Positions 1-10,114 of a stretch of 64,000 nucleotides of DNA are shown piece by piece; the stretch's first letter is position 1, and each line of letters begins with the position of its first letter. The notes below the pieces were generated by a model. The model was not told the origin of the DNA, ran no database searches, and saw only the letters and a list, made by a program, of their open reading frames with translations. The stretch lies in the NCBI GenBank assembly GCA_947628715.1, contig CANRAW010000001.1, forward strand, positions 62,001 to 126,000. The letters run 5' to 3'. The translations under genes were made by a program, and so were the position numbers. This DNA comes from an uncultured Clostridia bacterium (lineage in GTDB: Bacteria; Bacillota; Clostridia; TANB77; CAG-508).

Positions 1-404
1 ACATCATCATCTGCTACATTCCCAAAATTTTTCTCTTCTCCTCTTATAATTAAAATTGTTTTTGTTTGTGGAAAAATAGTTTTAAATCTTTCAATATCTT
101 TAATTTCTCTCATATTTATAAATATGCAACAATTTGGATGTTTTGTCAATATTTCAGTTGTTTTAAATAAGACATTCATAAAACTAAAGTCACAATAACT
201 ATCAAAAGCAACTTTAAGGTCATATAAAAACTTTCTACCTTTTTTATTTTTCTTATGATCCCAACACGTAGCCCATGCTATTTCTTTAATTGCGTCTATT
301 ATTGAATAATAAAATATTTTTTCAGACGGAAAGGTTGAAATAATTGTATCAACAAATGTCTGCTTACCACTTCTTCCTTGACCGTTCAAAATAAAAATTT
401 TCAT
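1..404 (-). CDS. dNMP kinase / P-loop nucleotide kinase-like protein (partial, runs off the window start)
   Basis: Reverse-strand translation MKIFILNGQGRSGKQTFVDTIIST...: Walker A-like GQGRSGKQT; paralogous to 3231..3740. Confidence 0.7.
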   Translation of the reverse strand, partial: MKIFILNGQGRSGKQTFVDTIISTFPSEKIFYYSIIDAIKEIAWATCWDHKKNKKGRKFLYDLKVAFDSYCDFSFMNVLFKTTEILTKHPNCCIFINMREIKDIERFKTIFPQTKTILIIRGEEKNFGNVADDD

Positions 405-542
405 TTATATCACCTCACTTATGAACAATTATATCCGCAGAAAATTATTGGCTATTTCAATTGCATCAATGTTGATATTATAATAGCTACCTTCTTTTTG
501 CAATAAAACTAAAATTTTAACTATAAAAATAGAGTAGAACAA

Positions 543-914
543 TTACTCTACCCTATTATTCTCTGCCCATAGTATATCCCTCTTATCAGGATATAACCTC
601 GCATTTTCATCAAACAAACTCTTCCACCTATCATCTAAGAAAAACTCCAATTGAAAAATTTTCCTCTTCAATACTGCAATTTTCTCACTATCAGTTTCAG
701 TTTCCAAACACCTATTATAATACTGATAATCTCTCTCAATTACCAAAGGTATATTCTTATCAAATACCTTATTATTCTTAGCATAACGTTTGGAATCTTT
801 TAAAATCTTATTCCAAAACTTAACTCCAAAAGGACTTTTATAATCATGGATTCTTTGGTTTTCTTTTACTAAATTCTTAATAACATTTTTCTTTGTTCTC
901 TTTACAGGCTTCAT
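543..914 (-). CDS. hypothetical protein
   Basis: 123-aa ORF, no in-frame TAG, RBS-like aggagg upstream. Confidence 0.6.
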   Translation of the reverse strand: MKPVKRTKKNVIKNLVKENQRIHDYKSPFGVKFWNKILKDSKRYAKNNKVFDKNIPLVIERDYQYYNRCLETETDSEKIAVLKRKIFQLEFFLDDRWKSLFDENARLYPDKRDILWAENNRVE

Positions 915-943
915 TATAATTCCTCCTTTTCAATTCTATTAAG

Positions 944-972
944 ATTATAGAATAATTTTGTTAGGATTTCAA
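944..972 (-). promoter_or_regulatory. sigma70-type promoter TTGAAA-N17-TATAAT
   Basis: Minus strand TTGAAA, 17 nt, TATAAT, just upstream of the 543..914 CDS. Confidence 0.6.
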
Positions 973-977
973 ATTTT

Positions 978-1352
978 TTATTTAATTGGTACTGAACCTC
1001 TGTTGCATAGGTCTGTTGCATAGGGAATTGGAGTAAGAGTTTTGTCAAAGGGATAGAGTTGGTAACAGATAGGACTATTTTGAGTGTGATAGAAAACTTC
1101 TCCCTTAAGACAAAGAATATGTTCGTTTTGGTTAATTGGTAGTAAGTTAAGTCTTAGTCTTAACTCGTCTCTATCTTTACTCGGGATTTGTTTAACAACC
1201 CATTCAATTGTTTCGTTTCTATCAATTCGAGCTAATTCTTCTCTTCGTCTAAGACTATTACAATAGAGCATTGCAGCGTAGGAATAGGCTTCGTTATAAT
1301 CGGTAAAGACAAGTTCTTTTTCAATTGTTTTATAGAGGTTATATGAACACAT
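978..1352 (-). CDS. hypothetical protein; open frame continues upstream in frame to the TGA of the 1569..2483 CDS
   Basis: ORF track; frame is open from the TGA at 1569-1571 down to 978. Confidence 0.45.
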   Translation of the reverse strand: MCSYNLYKTIEKELVFTDYNEAYSYAAMLYCNSLRRREELARIDRNETIEWVVKQIPSKDRDELRLRLNLLPINQNEHILCLKGEVFYHTQNSPICYQLYPFDKTLTPIPYATDLCNRGSVPIK

Positions 1353-1568
1353 TCTTTGTTCAAGACGTTTTTCGAGATAGTATTTTGTTTTACCTTTTCT
1401 TCGTAAGTCTATTACATATAGTCCAGAAGGTTTAGGAATTAGAATTTCGTTTTCGATTAACTTATTTATAATTTCGTTAGTTGCAGTTTTTATATTGATT
1501 GAACGTAGTTTTTCAAGTACCTCGTTAGATAGGTTAATTTTTAAGTGACGTTCAATAAAGGGAACTTT

Positions 1569-2483
1569 TCAAGCATCGTTCGCAGGAAAATTATTATCAA
1601 TCTCTTCAAGTTCTTTTTTAGTAAAGGTAAAGTCTTTTGACTTAGTAAAGGAATTGAAAGGCTCACCATCAATTACTTTATACTTGTTAATATCGAGAGT
1701 ATAGTTAGATAGAGCAAGATACTTACCGTCTAAATCGTTTACGGTTTTATCAAGTATTGAGAATTGGATTAGCGAGTGAGGTTCAAAATCTTCAAGCCAA
1801 AGGGCACTTGTTTCGATATAGTAAACAAGGTTATAGGTATAAGGGAGATTTAGGTCTCTTTTAATCTGTAGTGCCGCCACAGTCGAGTTGGTGTGAGGTT
1901 TGATAATAGGATTTGGCGGCGGCATAAAGAGAGAATTGGGGTTAGGATTTTCGTTTTTAGTAATCTTAATTTCTTCTTTAGTAATAGGATTTTCTTCTTT
2001 AGTAATAGGATTTTCTTTCTTAGTAATCTTAATTTCTTCTTTTCTAACTTCCTCAACAACTTTTTCTTTAACTTTAACAACTTCTTTTTCCTCTACTTTG
2101 TTCGCCGCCCGCCCATCAGGCGGGGCGGCGGCAGAACTATCTTCAATCAAGCTATCGCCACCGGCACTACAATCCTCAATCGTATCCTCAATTAAGTCTT
2201 TGGTGGCGGCACTTTGTACCTTATTACCTCTCTTAATACACCCACAAGATTGAACTGAACCACCTGTTAAGTTTGAGGTTGAAACAAGCAAATAGTTTTC
2301 TTGACTACAATCACATTTACATAACCAAGCTAATCTTTGTGATTTTTCTAAGTAACCTGCGGGATAGAGAGCAGTTAAATGTCCGAATTTTTGTCCTGTT
2401 ATATCTTTAAATCGTTTAGACTTAGGAACGATTTTCTCAGGCAAATTCGCTTTATCAACAAGATTTCTCACTTTACCATTCAC
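1569..2483 (-). CDS. zinc-ribbon-like (DITGQKFGHLTALYP...WLCKCDC...SCGC) phage protein with low-complexity KEEIKITKKENPITK linker
   Basis: N-terminal Cys pattern CKCDC...CGC plus G(Q)xFGxLT motif; internal KITK/NPITK repeats. Confidence 0.65.
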   Translation of the reverse strand: MNGKVRNLVDKANLPEKIVPKSKRFKDITGQKFGHLTALYPAGYLEKSQRLAWLCKCDCSQENYLLVSTSNLTGGSVQSCGCIKRGNKVQSAATKDLIEDTIEDCSAGGDSLIEDSSAAAPPDGRAANKVEEKEVVKVKEKVVEEVRKEEIKITKKENPITKEENPITKEEIKITKNENPNPNSLFMPPPNPIIKPHTNSTVAALQIKRDLNLPYTYNLVYYIETSALWLEDFEPHSLIQFSILDKTVNDLDGKYLALSNYTLDINKYKVIDGEPFNSFTKSKDFTFTKKELEEIDNNFPANDA

Positions 2484-3229
2484 CTCTTATCTATAAAATA
2501 TAATTTCTCACAAGCTGATACATAATTATCTTTAGACATTGACCTCAAAACTCCATCTTTACTCCAAACTAAATCAAAACCATCAATTTCGTTTTGCTCA
2601 GAAATAAAAATAGGATTTGTTATTGCTTTTTCTTTAATCCAATTATAAAATTCTTCATAATTGAAATTACTGCAAATTCCATAGGGCTTGGTATTTTTAT
2701 AAGGTGGATCGAGATAAATTAAACTATTAGGCTCTATTTCTATTTCTCTATAATCACAACAAGAAAATTTAATTTTCTTATAATTTTCAGATTGAGATTG
2801 GAGATAGTGATTTTGTCTTACTTCTTTAAAATAGTTTCTTTTTGGTGTTGTTTTTGCATAACCTCTTGGAAATCCACCTCTTGCATAGGAGGAATACCAT
2901 TCAATTGCTCCTATTTCGTAGAGAGGAATTTTAGGATTAACCCAATTAGTTTTTCTCAATCTTTTGTATTCTTTATAAGCATTATCCCAATAATCTCTAC
3001 TACCATCTTCTGGGATTAAAGAAAAATCATCTTGTGCTTGTTTGTGAAGAGCAATTAAAGTCGGAGATAGGTCAGAACATATTATTTCATTACATTCTAT
3101 TTTATCTGCAACATTAGCTCCACCACAAAAAGGGTCAACGAAAGTTTTTATATTGTTTTCTTTTATATAATTGTTAATAATTGGTATTATTGATGATACT
3201 ATTTTATTTTTACTACCCATATACACCAT
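2480..3229 (-). CDS. DNA adenine methyltransferase, D12/Dam-like class
   Basis: MVYMGSKNKI...FVDPFCGGANV...LIYLDPPYKNT (DPPY motif). Confidence 0.85.
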   Translation of the reverse strand: MVYMGSKNKIVSSIIPIINNYIKENNIKTFVDPFCGGANVADKIECNEIICSDLSPTLIALHKQAQDDFSLIPEDGSRDYWDNAYKEYKRLRKTNWVNPKIPLYEIGAIEWYSSYARGGFPRGYAKTTPKRNYFKEVRQNHYLQSQSENYKKIKFSCCDYREIEIEPNSLIYLDPPYKNTKPYGICSNFNYEEFYNWIKEKAITNPIFISEQNEIDGFDLVWSKDGVLRSMSKDNYVSACEKLYFIDKR

Positions 3230-3230
3230 T

Positions 3231-3740
3231 TCACAACAACTCCTTTTTAGTAAATTCTAAAGCCTTATCTTTTAAATCTTCAATTGTTCCATTATTCTCA
3301 ACTACAATATCATAATCATAGTCAAAAACCTCATCATCAGCCATATTTCCACATTCTCTATAATCTCCTCTCTTAATTAAAATTGTTTTAGTATAATTAT
3401 AAATCTCCTTAAACCTATCAATATCTTTTTTCTCTCTCATATCAATAAAGATTATACTATAATTTTTTTCATTATCGATAATTCCTGCTGTTTTATTTAC
3501 AATTCTACTAAAACTAAAATTATTATAATTGTCAAGTAGTGTTTTTAAATTATAGAGAAAAAGTCTATCTTTATCTGTCTTATCTCCACTCCAACCAATT
3601 ACTTTAGCTAAATCTTTAACTGGGTCTATTATCGAATAATAGTGGAAATGGATATTGTTGTAGTAGTCTTTGATAAAGTTTACAAAAGTACCTTTACCAG
3701 AACCCCCTTGTCCATTTACTATATAAATTTTAGGATTCAT
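3231..3740 (-). CDS. dNMP kinase-like P-loop protein
   Basis: MNPKIYIVNGQGGSGKGTFVNF Walker A; paralogue of 1..404. Confidence 0.7.
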   Translation of the reverse strand: MNPKIYIVNGQGGSGKGTFVNFIKDYYNNIHFHYYSIIDPVKDLAKVIGWSGDKTDKDRLFLYNLKTLLDNYNNFSFSRIVNKTAGIIDNEKNYSIIFIDMREKKDIDRFKEIYNYTKTILIKRGDYRECGNMADDEVFDYDYDIVVENNGTIEDLKDKALEFTKKELL

Positions 3741-4611
3741 TATCAATCACCTCGTTACTATTTATAATAGTAAAATTAGATAGGTCTTTTAATTTAATTT
3801 GCTCGTTAAGTATATTGTAATAGCCTATTATATTTGATTTGTTTTTTAAGTAAATTCCAAAGGTATAGAGTTGATTCATTAAGTCTTTATTTTCTTTTAT
3901 TTCTTCAAAATTTTTATTAAAATTATAAATAAAAATTCCGTTTAAATTCTCAACCTTATTTAAAACCTTTTCATTTTCTTCTAAAGAATCAGTTAAGTTA
4001 ATTAAGACTATAGAATTTTCTACTACCTCTATTGAATCTAAGTTAAGAGAACTATCAATATTACCTTTTTCTAACTCAGTATAAAGTTTAGTTTCCTTAG
4101 TTTCAATAATATCGTTCTTAATATAACCAATATGATAAAATATTTGTGCCGCCTTAATCTCTTCTAATGTAAAATTTTGAATAGGATGTACTGTTATATT
4201 AGGGAAATAATTAAATTTTTTCTTGTTCTTAATTACTTGATAAATAGGGTTATCAACTGAAATATAGATAACCTTATTACTATTGATTAACTTATTTAGC
4301 TTTCGTTTAGTAATAAACTTTTCTTTTTTAACATAGGAACGAGTATTGAATTTTCTACCATAGAAAAATAGTTGAAAATTTTTAATATTTGTTATAGATT
4401 TTAATAAACGATAGACAATTAAGCTTATTGTATCGTCTTGGTATTCAAGAATTAGGATTTTATCTTTGGGATTAAAGAAATTGAGAAAATAGTTTAATTG
4501 CTTTTGGATTAGGAAATTGGTTTGAGATTCAAGAGTAAGGATAGGATTAGGATAGTCTAAATTAAGACTATAGTGGAGAAGCTTATCGTTTATACTATTC
4601 ATTCTTTTCAC
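3730..4611 (-). CDS. hypothetical protein, possibly degenerate NAD synthetase/PP-loop-like
   Basis: 293-aa ORF; FTLEEIKAAQIFYHIGYIKNDIIETKETKLYTELEKGN resembles the NadE C-terminal region, SGG motif absent. Confidence 0.45.
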   Translation of the reverse strand: MKRMNSINDKLLHYSLNLDYPNPILTLESQTNFLIQKQLNYFLNFFNPKDKILILEYQDDTISLIVYRLLKSITNIKNFQLFFYGRKFNTRSYVKKEKFITKRKLNKLINSNKVIYISVDNPIYQVIKNKKKFNYFPNITVHPIQNFTLEEIKAAQIFYHIGYIKNDIIETKETKLYTELEKGNIDSSLNLDSIEVVENSIVLINLTDSLEENEKVLNKVENLNGIFIYNFNKNFEEIKENKDLMNQLYTFGIYLKNKSNIIGYYNILNEQIKLKDLSNFTIINSNEVIDNES

Positions 4612-4623
4612 CTCTTTATTAAG

Positions 4624-4652
4624 ATTATATAATAATTATTTAGGGAAATCAA
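4624..4652 (-). promoter_or_regulatory. promoter TTGATT-N17-TATAAT for the minus-strand block
   Basis: Hexamers and 17-nt spacing upstream of the 4611 start. Confidence 0.65.
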
Positions 4653-4677
4653 ATTGTTAATTAAGTTATTTGGATTA

Positions 4678-4706
4678 TTGACTTTTTAATTATTATTTAT
4701 TATAAT
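4678..4706 (+). promoter_or_regulatory. promoter TTGACT-N17-TATAAT, divergent from the one at 4624..4652
   Basis: ttgact/17/tataat. Confidence 0.75.
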
Positions 4707-4809
4707 TAGATTGAAGATAATAATAATAATAATTTATATAAAATATCTTATTTTATATATTATTATATAAATAAAGACTATAATAAAATAACTTTAAAGA
4801 CGTTATCTT

Positions 4810-4864
4810 AGAGTTAAAAGATTCCCTATTGTTCGCTACGCTCACAATAGGAAACTTTTAACTC
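4810..4864 (+). promoter_or_regulatory. long hairpin A in leader region
   Basis: AGAGTTAAAAG..TTCCCTATTGT [loop TCGCTACGCTC] ACAATAGGAA..CTTTTAACTCT. Confidence 0.75.
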
Positions 4865-4866
4865 TT

Positions 4867-4897
4867 GTGTGCCACGCCGCTACGCTCTGTGGCACAC
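4867..4897 (+). promoter_or_regulatory. hairpin B in leader region, sharing loop sequence with hairpin A
   Basis: GTGTGCCAC [GCCGCTACGCTCT] GTGGCACAC, 9-bp perfect stem. Confidence 0.75.
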
Positions 4898-4942
4898 TTC
4901 TTTTCCAGAAAAGAAATAAAGTATAATAAAAGAGGTGATAAT

Positions 4943-5107
4943 GTGTAGTAGAATTTTAATAGTGAGAATTGGTTATTACTTTTATTTTCTGTATTTGGTA
5001 CTAATATGGATAGAGATAAAATAAAAGAAATAGCTAATGAGGTAGGACTTCCAGAAGATAAAATAGACTATTATATTGAGAAAGCTGATGAGTTAAGGAA
5101 CAACTAA
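4943..5107 (+). CDS. small protein (54 aa) MQQNFNSENWLLLLFSVFGTNMDRDKIKEIANEVGLPEDKIDYYIEKADELRNN
   Basis: RBS agaggtgata, GTG start, codons 2 and 3 are TAG TAG, ends TAA. Confidence 0.6.
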
Positions 5108-5111
5108 TTTA

Positions 5112-5140
5112 TTGACTTTATATAAAATTATTTATATAAT
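5112..5140 (+). promoter_or_regulatory. promoter TTGACT-N17-TATAAT
   Basis: attgacttt...tttatataat before the 5165 CDS. Confidence 0.75.
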
Positions 5141-5164
5141 AATTAGTAGGAAGTGAGAATTGAG

Positions 5165-5428
5165 ATGTTTCGTTTAGTATATAAATTAAATAAAGATGTA
5201 GTAGCAAGAGATGCTGTTAATCTTTAGCAAGATTTAGGTTTATTAAAGTCTACAGTCCATATTGTAGCTAATGATAGGGTAATAAATGCTAAGTCGTTAA
5301 TAGGAATTTTATCTGCAAAAATGGAAATGGGGAATAGGATTGAGGTTAATTTTGACGAAATTGAGGACAAAGAAGCAATAATAGAAAGTTTTGATAAAAT
5401 AGGAAAACTGGAGGAGGGAATTGTGTGA
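5165..5428 (+). CDS. HPr-like fold protein (lacks obvious phospho-His site)
   Basis: LLKSTVHIVANDRVINAKSLIGILSAKMEMGNRIEVNFDEIEDKEAI resembles HPr S-x-I...NAKSIMGVMSL...G; one in-frame TAG. Confidence 0.6.
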
Positions 5429-5712
5429 CGAATTATAATTGTGTAAAAGTTAGTGCAAAAGCTAATGAGAATATAATTCCTCTTTTGTTTAAAGGACTTA
5501 CAAATAATGTACCAAGTGGTAACAAATGTAAGGTTAAGTTTGTAGGATTTGAAGATGATGCAGGAACAGAGTTTAAGATAAATGGTTCTCCTAATATTGT
5601 TCCAAGTTAGGGATATTTTATTACACCTTTTGATGGTGAGAGATATTTGGATATTATGTCTTTAAGTTTTGATAAAGGAAAAACAGATTTTAAAATCTGG
5701 TTTATCTATTAA
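5425..5712 (+). CDS. hypothetical, virion-associated
   Basis: GTG start overlapping the previous gene; one TAG; ends TAA. Confidence 0.6.
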
Positions 5713-5728
5713 AAGGAGTTGGTATAAA

Positions 5729-6475
5729 ATGTCTTTTAATCCTTTTGAAGGTAGACAAAGTGGTTCGGGAAATAAATGGTATAATGGAACTGATGTTAGT
5801 GTTAAGAATGGAGAAGAAAGTTCTGAAACTGATGTGGTAGAGGTTGAAGATAAAGATAATAACAATTTAAAAAACGCTAAAGTTGGAGACTATTATCTTA
5901 ATACTGATACTGGTGATTTATTTCTTTGTACAGAACATAAGGAAGGAAAATCAAAATGGAAAAAGGTCTATAGCTTTAGTTCTTCTGGGACTGGTGTAAC
6001 TGCTGTAATTGAAGAAAAAGAAATTAAAAAAGACGATTGGAAAGAGGTTACAACTCCTGTTGAGCCGACACAAATAAGAACTATTGTTGATGAAGTTAAT
6101 GATAATAGTTTCGCTATTGAGAAAGATAAGCAGTATAGCTATGCTTTAGAATCAGATAAAGTTAAAACTGATAATTTAATTACAATTTCTTTAAAAACTG
6201 GAGTTTCTAAGGAAGTTTATGATGACTGCGCCGCAGCAAGAATATCTGCTCACGAACAAAAAGACGGCTCTCTTATCCTTTATTGTAACGGCAAGAAACC
6301 TACAAATGATATACCGTTAATGATTACTTATGAAGTAAAAAAAGACTATGTTACTAAAATAGGTGATACAGTAAATGATGTAATTTTTTAGGATAGTAAT
6401 TCTAATAAATATTATAAATTAGCTATTGAAAAAGGAGAAGTTTTTATTTAGGAAGTGAGTGATGAGGATGAGTAA
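5729..6475 (+). CDS. tail fibre-like protein (FNPFEG...GNKWYNGT...GDYYLNTDTGD)
   Basis: Shares N- and C-terminal motifs with the collagen-like CDS at 10115; two TAG; ends TAA. Confidence 0.65.
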
Positions 6476-6932
6476 TGAGAAATTGTTTTTAGCCAAAGAA
6501 GTTGCAGGACAGATAAGTTCTGTAGAGCCGCCAGTAGAAGATAACGACAATGACGTAAGTAGTGATGAAGATAATATAACTTCTATTGCTATTCAACAAT
6601 TAAAACACTATAATGGTGCTTTTAATTCTAATGAAAAAGGGATAATAGAATTATCTAACAACTCAGGAGTTAAATTTACAACTTCTAATTCAATTGTACT
6701 ATCTGCAATTTGTGCTATAACTTATAATGGCAATTCTAATAGCACTATTTTAATTCCCTTTAACAAAACAGGACAGTGGTATTTAGGTTGTTATACTGTA
6801 TCAAATGAAGGTAATTTACAGCCTATTAAGAATCAAGAAGTTCAATGTTTGATATATTATTACTATACATCAGATATAATCTCGATATGGATGCTAAATA
6901 ATTTTGGAGGAATAATAAATGAAAGTATCTGA
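6462..6932 (+). CDS. hypothetical virion/tail protein
   Basis: 157-aa ORF ending TGA, overlaps neighbours. Confidence 0.55.
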   Translation: MRMSNEKLFLAKEVAGQISSVEPPVEDNDNDVSSDEDNITSIAIQQLKHYNGAFNSNEKGIIELSNNSGVKFTTSNSIVLSAICAITYNGNSNSTILIPFNKTGQWYLGCYTVSNEGNLQPIKNQEVQCLIYYYYTSDIISIWMLNNFGGIINESI

Positions 6933-7467
6933 AATATTTTCAGAATTATCTCAACATTTAATAAAAGGCTTAATGGTACATAGTTAGTTAATGAATTTCT
7001 TTCTTTACTTAGGACTTGAAGGATATGCTTTAATGCACAAATATCATTACTTAGAAGAAAACGAAAATTATATTAAATTGTGTTGTTACTATCTCAAACA
7101 TTATAATACTGTAATAGAGGATAAGAGAGTTGAAGACCCCGAGATAATCCCTAAGAATTGGTTCTATGATAGTAATCACCATAGGACTGAAATATCAGAC
7201 TATGTTGAGTTTGGTGCTAATACTTGGGTAGAATGGGAACAGTCAACAAAGAACCTGTTGTAGTATTGTTATAACGAGTTAATTAAAATGAATGAAGGAG
7301 CGGCGGTACTATTCTTATCGGATTATATTAAAGATGTTGATGAGGAACTTGCTAAAGCTGAGAAAATGATGTTTGAGCTTGAATCGACTAAGTATGATAT
7401 GAGTTATGTGGTTGACGATTCTAAGGAAAAAGAAAAGGAATTTAGTAAAAAGAAAAAGAAAGATTAA
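6919..7467 (+). CDS. hypothetical protein
   Basis: MKVSEIFSELSQHLIKGLMVHSQLMNFFLYLGLEGYALMHKYHYLEE..; two TAG; ends TAA. Confidence 0.65.
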
Positions 7468-7481
7468 GGAGGTGAGGAGAC

Positions 7482-8726
7482 TTGATAAAGGTTTGCTTAC
7501 CAAGTGAAGCTGTTAGTAAGAAAGAGTTTAAGGATTTAGATTTGCTTATTGATGAGGTTTAGCAATTAGCTGAGGAAGGAACTGCAAGAGCAGGAATGGT
7601 TGAGACAATTGTTGGTACAGTTAGTACTAATTTACTTTGGTTAGAAGATAATACTAAAAATAATAACAATTGGACTGTTAATCCTTTAACAGGTATTGTT
7701 AAATATAAAAAACAAAATAATAGTGAAACGAGAGCAATAAGTGAGGGTAAAGAATCAATTATCCTTAATAGTAAATTTAAAGTTAAAGAATATGGTAACT
7801 ATACTTTAACTGGAACTCCTAAACCTAATAATGATACTGCTAAGGGTTATCTTGAAATTAAGGAGAACGATAAAGAAGAAGTAAGTAAAATTCTTAGTGA
7901 GGAAGAGTATAAAGATAAGGGAGATGGAGTTAGCTTTTATCTTAATCCTCAACATACTTATACTGTTTCTGCTTATATAAATGATGAAAATGAGAATGAA
8001 GAGGTAACTTTTAAACCCCTAATTAAATTTACTTCTGTTGAAGATGATAACTTTACTCCTTATACGATGAGTATAGCTGAGGAATTGGCGTTAATTAGAA
8101 CGACAATTGGAGGTTATAAAAGGAATTTACTTGATAAAAATAGTAAATTGGGAGATAAAGTTACTATGGATAGTACCGGAAAATTAAGTTATAAAAATGG
8201 AAATAATCAAGGACAAATTACTTTATATGATTTTTCTGAAAAAGGTTTAGTCTTTGAAAAAGATGTTGCATTATTTTTTAGTGGATTGCCTGCTAACAGT
8301 GAGGTTAAAATAGAATTTAAAAATGCAACTAATATAGCAAAAATAGAATCAGGACATATAATTCCTTCTGGTTTTACAATTGAAAAAATATTGTTACATA
8401 GTACCAATGGTAATATAACTGAATTTTCTAATTTAGAAATGCAATTACAATATACTGATATTATTGATAATAGTTTTAGTTATACTCCAACAACAATTTG
8501 GGAAGTAATTGAAAAACAAAATCAACAAATTACAGAAATTGAAGAAGCTGTTAAGAATGGTATTGGGGGTAATACTATAAGTAATAGACAATTTAATAAT
8601 AAAGATATAACAGTAATTGCTGAAAAAACAAATTTTAATCAAGATAATGAAGATGAATATAAAGTTCCTGCCGATAAAGGAGGTGAAAAGAATGCAACTG
8701 TATCAAGACCACTTTTCCCACTCTAA
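7482..8726 (+). CDS. tail/minor structural protein
   Basis: TTG start with ggaggtgagg RBS; one TAG; GYKRNLLDKNSK...YTPTTIWEVIEKQ typical of fibre/minor tail proteins. Confidence 0.6.
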
Positions 8727-9549
8727 GGGAGGGATTGATGAATTATGTGGACAATTAAGTAAATTCCCTGGTTGGAAAGCGATTATTAAACCTACATCTG
8801 TTGAAACTAATAGTGATGATATTTCTAAAGGTTATGAATGGATTTTTGTAGTTTAGTTAGCTTTAAAAAATAATGAGAGTAGTTCTAAGATTAAAGAAAA
8901 TTTAACCAAAAATGATATTGATGATGATAATTCAATCTATTTAATAGTAGGAGAACATTATACATCTGATTCTGCTCATCATTATAGAATAACTCAACAT
9001 TGTAAGGGTTTAACTGAGGCTTACAAAGAAGAGATATAGAATGAAGATAAAATTTACTATAGAATTGAAATATATGAAAAAACTTTAATTTTTTACTGGG
9101 TAGTGGATACCAGTAGCACAGGACATACTTTTAATGGTGAGGAAAGATCAATAATAGTTTGCGAAGGAATTGACGGTACTGAAAATAAAGATAATGAACA
9201 AATTATGATTTATAGTAATAGCACTACATCTTCAAGCTCATATTTCAAACCTTATACTTTTTTCACTTCTACTACTACTGAAATAAATAGTTTAGCTTTC
9301 AAATATCTTGGAGATTCAAGTTATACAAAAGCAAAATACTCTATTTTTATCCCTTTATGTAGTATAATATCAGATTTCTATGCTCCAGAAGTATTGTTTC
9401 CTATATTAAATCCAACTAATAATAGTTTTGGCACTACAACAATTAACGGTAAAAAATATAGACGTTCAGGTTTTCTATACATATTAGATGAAGACGATTA
9501 TAAAGTTCCCGAAGAATCTCAAAGTAATAAAGAGGAGGAATTAGAATGA
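8692..9549 (+). CDS. hypothetical structural protein
   Basis: 286 codons, two in-frame TAG joining ORFs 8617 and 9103. Confidence 0.65.
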
Positions 9550-10055
9550 ATAGCCCCTATATGGGTAACTTCCAAGTAACCCAAGAATACAAAGGCTCAG
9601 TCCACGATGGTCTCGATTTAGTCGGTCTCGATTCAAAAGAAATCCATGCAACAGTAAGTGGAATCGTCCAATATGCAGGTTGGGAGAATCCTAACGACCC
9701 CTCACAAGGTTTTGGTCAATACGTTTGTATCTATGGACAAGACGGATATTATTACTACTACGGACATCTTAGTCAAATTAACGTCTCATCAGGCAATTAT
9801 GTCAATTGTACTGATGTAATAGGAATTGAGGGTAATACAGGTTATTCCTTTGGTTCACATTGTCATTATTGTATTAGACCTCAATTCTCAGCAGGAAACT
9901 CTTTAAACGTAAGTGAGATTTCAGGTATTCCCAATCAGCTTGGTACTTATAATGATGGATATAGTGGTAGTAGTTAGGTTAATTAGGTTAGTAATGATTC
10001 AATTGAAGTATCAATTAAATTTAATGGTAAAACCTATAATGGAACTTTAAGTTAA
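9546..10055 (+). CDS. M23 family metallopeptidase (peptidoglycan endopeptidase)
   Basis: HDGLDLVG...ATVSGIVQYAGW...YYYGHLSQINVSSG...VIGIEGNTGYSFGSHCHYCIRP. Confidence 0.85.
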
Positions 10056-10065
10056 ACGATTTGCC

Positions 10066-10088
10066 GCCGCAAGTAAATTGCTTGCGGC
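10066..10088 (+). terminator. hairpin terminator
   Basis: gccgcaag taaattg cttgcggc followed by tttaatt. Confidence 0.6.
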
Positions 10089-10114
10089 TTTAATTATATT
10101 GGAGGTGAAGCGAT

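Noticed and set aside
1850-2253. Plus- and minus-strand ORFs (1850-2080, 1893-2195, 1900-2253) opposite the 1569-2483 gene
   Set aside because: Low-complexity shadow frames of the repeated KITK/NPITK region; no RBS or family signal
4611-4940. tRNA gene (suppressor) in the divergent intergenic region
   Set aside because: Hairpins lack cloverleaf features such as GGTTCGAATCC; no tRNA recognised anywhere in the window
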